From NCBI GenBank assembly GCA_019914945.1, contig CM034105.1:3596001-3660000 (forward strand): a DNA stretch of 64,000 bases, in the 5' to 3' direction. Below the pieces are notes generated by a model. The model had not been told where the DNA came from. It ran no database searches and saw only the letters and a program-made list of their open reading frames with translations. This document shows positions 51,301-64,000 of this stretch, in pieces. The translations under genes were made by a program, and so were the position numbers. The stretch comes from Typha latifolia (Eukaryota > Streptophyta > Magnoliopsida > Poales > Typhaceae). Numbering within the stretch: the first letter of the stretch is position 1; the number at the start of each line of letters is the position of its first letter.

Positions 51301-52386
51301 CCCTTTTGACAATAAGCATTATTTCAGTATTTTGATAGCTGGATGACAAATATTTAAGAATTTGATGTCTAGCTTGTCTGCATTTCTCATTTTAACATAA
51401 TGAAGTACAATTTTTCTCATTTATCTTCAAGATCTTGAGTTTTCATCCTAAAAAGTGCAAGGGAGGTCTTAATCAGGGAACAACTAACTAATAAGGTTTT
51501 ACAATAGTTTGTATGGATAGAAATCTCTTTGATATGCTTGGAGCTCTCCCTTTCGTAAGATTCTTCAAGATACTCAATCTGGAGGCACTATTTTAGTCTT
51601 TGCACATTAAAAATGCTTTAATAATATGAATAATATTACCTTTATTTCATCAACTGATGTTTTTAAATGATTTTTTGCTTGCTCTCTTATACATTGTGTG
51701 AATATCTTACAGAGTTCCATGCTGTCTGTGTTGATTTGTGGCTCACAACTTGGAGAACATTCTGCCCCGTTTGCAAGCAAGACGCAAGTGCAGGCATAGC
51801 CATCCCTCCTCCCTCAGAGAGCACACCTTTGCTTACTTCTGGTGCTGCATCTCCATCTTCCTCTGCTAGGTTATCTTCATTTCATTCATCCGTGGCAGCA
51901 TCCCCGCCTATACAAATATCTCCTCCTCAGTCACAATCAGTTTCCCGAACTTACTCTGTCTCTGGTACTCCTCCTCGTATTCCTAACCCACGTAGGTCAT
52001 ATAATAACTCACCTGCTCTCAGTGCAAGTAGAAGCTCTGCGGACCTCAGAAATGCATCATCTCACAGATCTCATGTCTCTTATCTTGTATCCCCACATTC
52101 CTTGGGACTTCCTTTGTCTTCATCCATCAATTCAAGATATGCTTCCCCATATTTTCCAGGATCCAGTAATGCATCCCCAACATATCTTGGTGGGTCTTCT
52201 AGTCGACTTCCTTTGTCTTCATCCATCAATTCAAGATACGCTTCCCCATATTTTCCTGGATCAAGCAATGCATCCCCAGCCTATCTTGGTGGGTCTTCTA
52301 GTCGACAATCATACCTGCGGCATTGCAGTGAGTCAGGGAGCAGTCTATCCGCTATGGCATCAGCCCAATCTCTCCCAGGATGTTGA
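47675..52386 (+). CDS. RMR1: RMR vacuolar sorting receptor (PA-TM-RING-H2)
   Basis: Four exons: 47675-47822, 48592-48816, 50223-50627 and 51713-52386, in frame for 483 residues. RMR proteins are type I receptors that sort proteins to storage vacuoles. Order of parts: signal peptide (hydrophobic, residues 12-31), protease-associated domain from [20 protein letters not shown] through [15 protein letters not shown] and [19 protein letters not shown] to about residue 165, one transmembrane helix (about 169-191, [20 protein letters not shown]), a basic stop-transfer RRHRIRR, then a RING-H2 finger at 239-281 (CAIC, LPCRHKFHAVC, CPVC). The cytosolic tail is Ser/Pro-rich and longer than in the Arabidopsis prototype, with a 33-residue tandem duplication. 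Exon 4 starts inside the RING. TA repeat in intron 1. Confidence 0.94.
48323..48353 (+). repeat. TA microsatellite in RMR intron 1
   Basis: About 15 consecutive TA units. Confidence 0.95.
52108..52305 (+). repeat. In-frame 99-bp tandem duplication in the RMR tail
   Basis: Two adjacent 99-bp units (52108-52206 and 52207-52305) code nearly identical 33-residue blocks starting [20 protein letters not shown], residues 392-424 and 425-457. Only about eight bases differ, and one residue changes (Thr to Ala). Confidence 0.95.
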
Positions 52387-54118
52387 TCTTTCTCAAATCA
52401 TTTGCTATTCCAAAGAAAGATCTCTACCCCGGGTTTCGCTTTCTACCTTTGGCAATGTTGGGTGTATGGGTGTGAGATCTGGAGTAAGAATTGCAGCATC
52501 ACTGACGGAACAATGGATGAATGGACAAATGCTGATATTATGGTGATTTTGTTGTTTCAGAATACTCATTAGCTTCGTCCTCTAATGGTATTGAGAAAAT
52601 GAGTATCACAAGCATGTAACGGGATACCGAATGCAAACTATTATGCTTCAATCAAGTTGTCTTAGAAGGATAAGTATGCAGGTTCCACCGATGTTCCTCA
52701 TTTTCATTTGTTTTTTTTCTTTCTTTTCGATCAATCAGATGTCTCTGAAGTGTTTAGGGATGTATTGGGATTGCACTACATTTGTTCATAGGGGGTATTC
52801 TGTGAGTTGTTCTCGTCAAGTTGATATGTCCATCTTTTATACGGTGAACTTAAACATTTTGACTGTTTTCCAGTCTTGTTTTTGTTCTTGGATTCTTCTT
52901 TTCAATTGTTTCATTTGGGACTTCTCCATCAGTTTACTCTTCCATATGTATGGTTGTGATGAAGGTGGAATATCTTTATAAGTACCTTTTGCATCTATCT
53001 GATCATTTCTCTTAAGAATCAGAGAAATGATCCTTAGTTGAAGCCTTTTGGAATCTATCTTGGATCAAAGACTGGAGAAGTTCGAATTCTGTTGACCAAC
53101 TTTGGAATCTTTATTGATTGCTCACATTACTCCTTGAAAAAGGAAGTATAACTTTGTATGATCTATTGCTCTGACTGAAGGCCTTCTCCTCTGCCACCTA
53201 ATATTGAAAGCTGAAGTTTTGTAAGGTGGTCATTAGGAAAGAGAAAAGTAGTGCTAAAGCGTCCTTTCTCCTCGTCTCTCTCACCTCTCTCTCCCTCTCA
53301 GCATGATTCGCTACAAAAAATTGACTTTTAGTATACATTTTTTGTTTGAGAAATGATTTTTAGTATACATTTAACTTGAAGTGAAGTTGAGAGAATGATC
53401 CTACTCTATTTAGAATTCATGCATTGCCGGTATGAATATGATATAGCTACTGTTTCGAGTTTTTGACCTAACTAGCACTGTTTTAATTTATGTCTACCGA
53501 AGTAGATTATCCCTTAAATTTATCATATAGAGTCTAATTTACTGTAGCCATAATAAAAATATTGAACTAATCAGTATTTTATCTCTAAGCAAAAATACGA
53601 ATTAGTTCAATATTTTTGTCTTATCCTAAAATACTGATTAGTTTAACGTTTTATGTATATAAATTTTTTTAATTTAATCTTTTAATGGTTAAGAAAAAAA
53701 TTATCTAAGAATAAAAACGTCGAATTACGAGGGCTATAAAAAATTAGATATCATTTGATAATAAGTTTGAAAGATAGTCTATTTCAATAAAAAGAATAAA
53801 AAAAGGGCTATTTTGGTCGAAAACTCTACCGTTTCTCCTTCGAAAGATAGTCTATTATTAGTCGATACTTCATATTATCCTCTGACTCTTGCACATCAGC
53901 CCCTGTAAACTTCATATTATCTTTTGACTCCCTCCTCACTTTCCCCCCAGCCTCTTCTCCCGTGTACTATATAACGTGATCGTCTCCGCTTCTCGTCGTA
54001 GTGTCTCGTCACTAGTCTCTTTCCCTCTCATTCTCTCTCTAAAATCCCTTCTAACCCTATCGCAAGATTCCTCCTCTCTCTCTCTTATCTGTCTTCTCTT
54101 CTTCTTCTTCGCCGGCGG
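52387..54118. other. RMR 3' flank and transportin promoter
   Basis: The first part is likely the RMR 3' untranslated region, and the remainder is AT-rich intergenic DNA. From about 53.94 kb the sequence becomes pyrimidine-rich as the transportin leader begins. Confidence 0.5.
53968..53974 (+). promoter_or_regulatory. TATA box of the transportin gene
   Basis: TATATAA about 150 bp before the ATG, followed by a CT-rich leader. Spacing is typical for a plant core promoter with transcription starting near 54,000. Confidence 0.55.
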
Positions 54119-63945
<9,827 letters not shown>

Positions 63946-64000
63946 GTATATATATTATTCCCTTAGCATCACAATCAAATCACTATAGTTTTCTAGTTTG

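Overview
The window is nuclear DNA of a flowering plant. Long AT-rich intergenic stretches, many-exon genes with GT-AG introns, plant-only families (filament-like plant protein, RMR sorting receptor, GASA peptide, NPF transporters, neutral invertase), a Pol III tRNA gene, LTR-retrotransposon debris and a stray piece of plastid DNA all point that way. The strongly GC-rich 5' exons of several genes (NPF cluster, amidophosphoribosyltransferase, zinc-ribbon protein, invertase) suggest a monocot; that is an inference and I name no species.

Layout. 1-2.3 kb: no gene seen. 3.07-7.05 kb (+): filament-like plant protein with a six-fold 52-residue coiled-coil repeat. 7.63 kb (+): tRNA-Gln(TTG). 8.74-11.42 kb (-): TLC-domain membrane protein. 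12.14-12.47 kb (-): small zinc-ribbon protein. 13.0-16.1 kb (-): alkaline/neutral invertase (GH100). 19.5-20.6 kb (-): GASA/snakin cysteine-rich peptide. 22.3-31.5 kb (+): tandem array of three NRT1/PTR-family transporters of NPF5.10 type; only the middle copy is intact. 32.7-37.6 kb (-): 3-phosphoinositide-dependent protein kinase 1, 11 exons. 40.8-42.5 kb (-): intronless plastid amidophosphoribosyltransferase, first step of purine synthesis. 47.7-52.4 kb (+): RMR-type PA/TM/RING-H2 vacuolar sorting receptor. 54.1 kb to the window end (+): 5' part of a transportin-1-like importin, cut by the window edge.

The most striking part is intron 7 of the transportin gene (about 7.7 kb). It holds a nest of transposons that can be resolved from target-site duplications. 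An old solo LTR (56914-63103, TSD TATTG) was entered by a second solo LTR of the same family (58223-60489, TSD CTAAA). A different insertion (60785-62635, flanked by GGCGA) contains a small non-autonomous LTR element with an initiator-Met primer-binding site and, within the same flanks, a frameshifted fragment of plastid psbC. The NPF cluster is the second point of interest: copy 1 carries two frameshifts, copy 3 has lost the end of exon 2 plus most of an intron and carries a stop and a 10-bp deletion, and the intact copy 2 precisely lacks an intron that both decayed copies keep.

Apart from the NPF array the genes look like an ordinary mix of unrelated housekeeping and signalling loci, not a functional cluster. 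I found no CRISPR array, operon or prokaryotic system. All exon borders are read by eye from splice sites, reading-frame continuity and family resemblance; no search was run.
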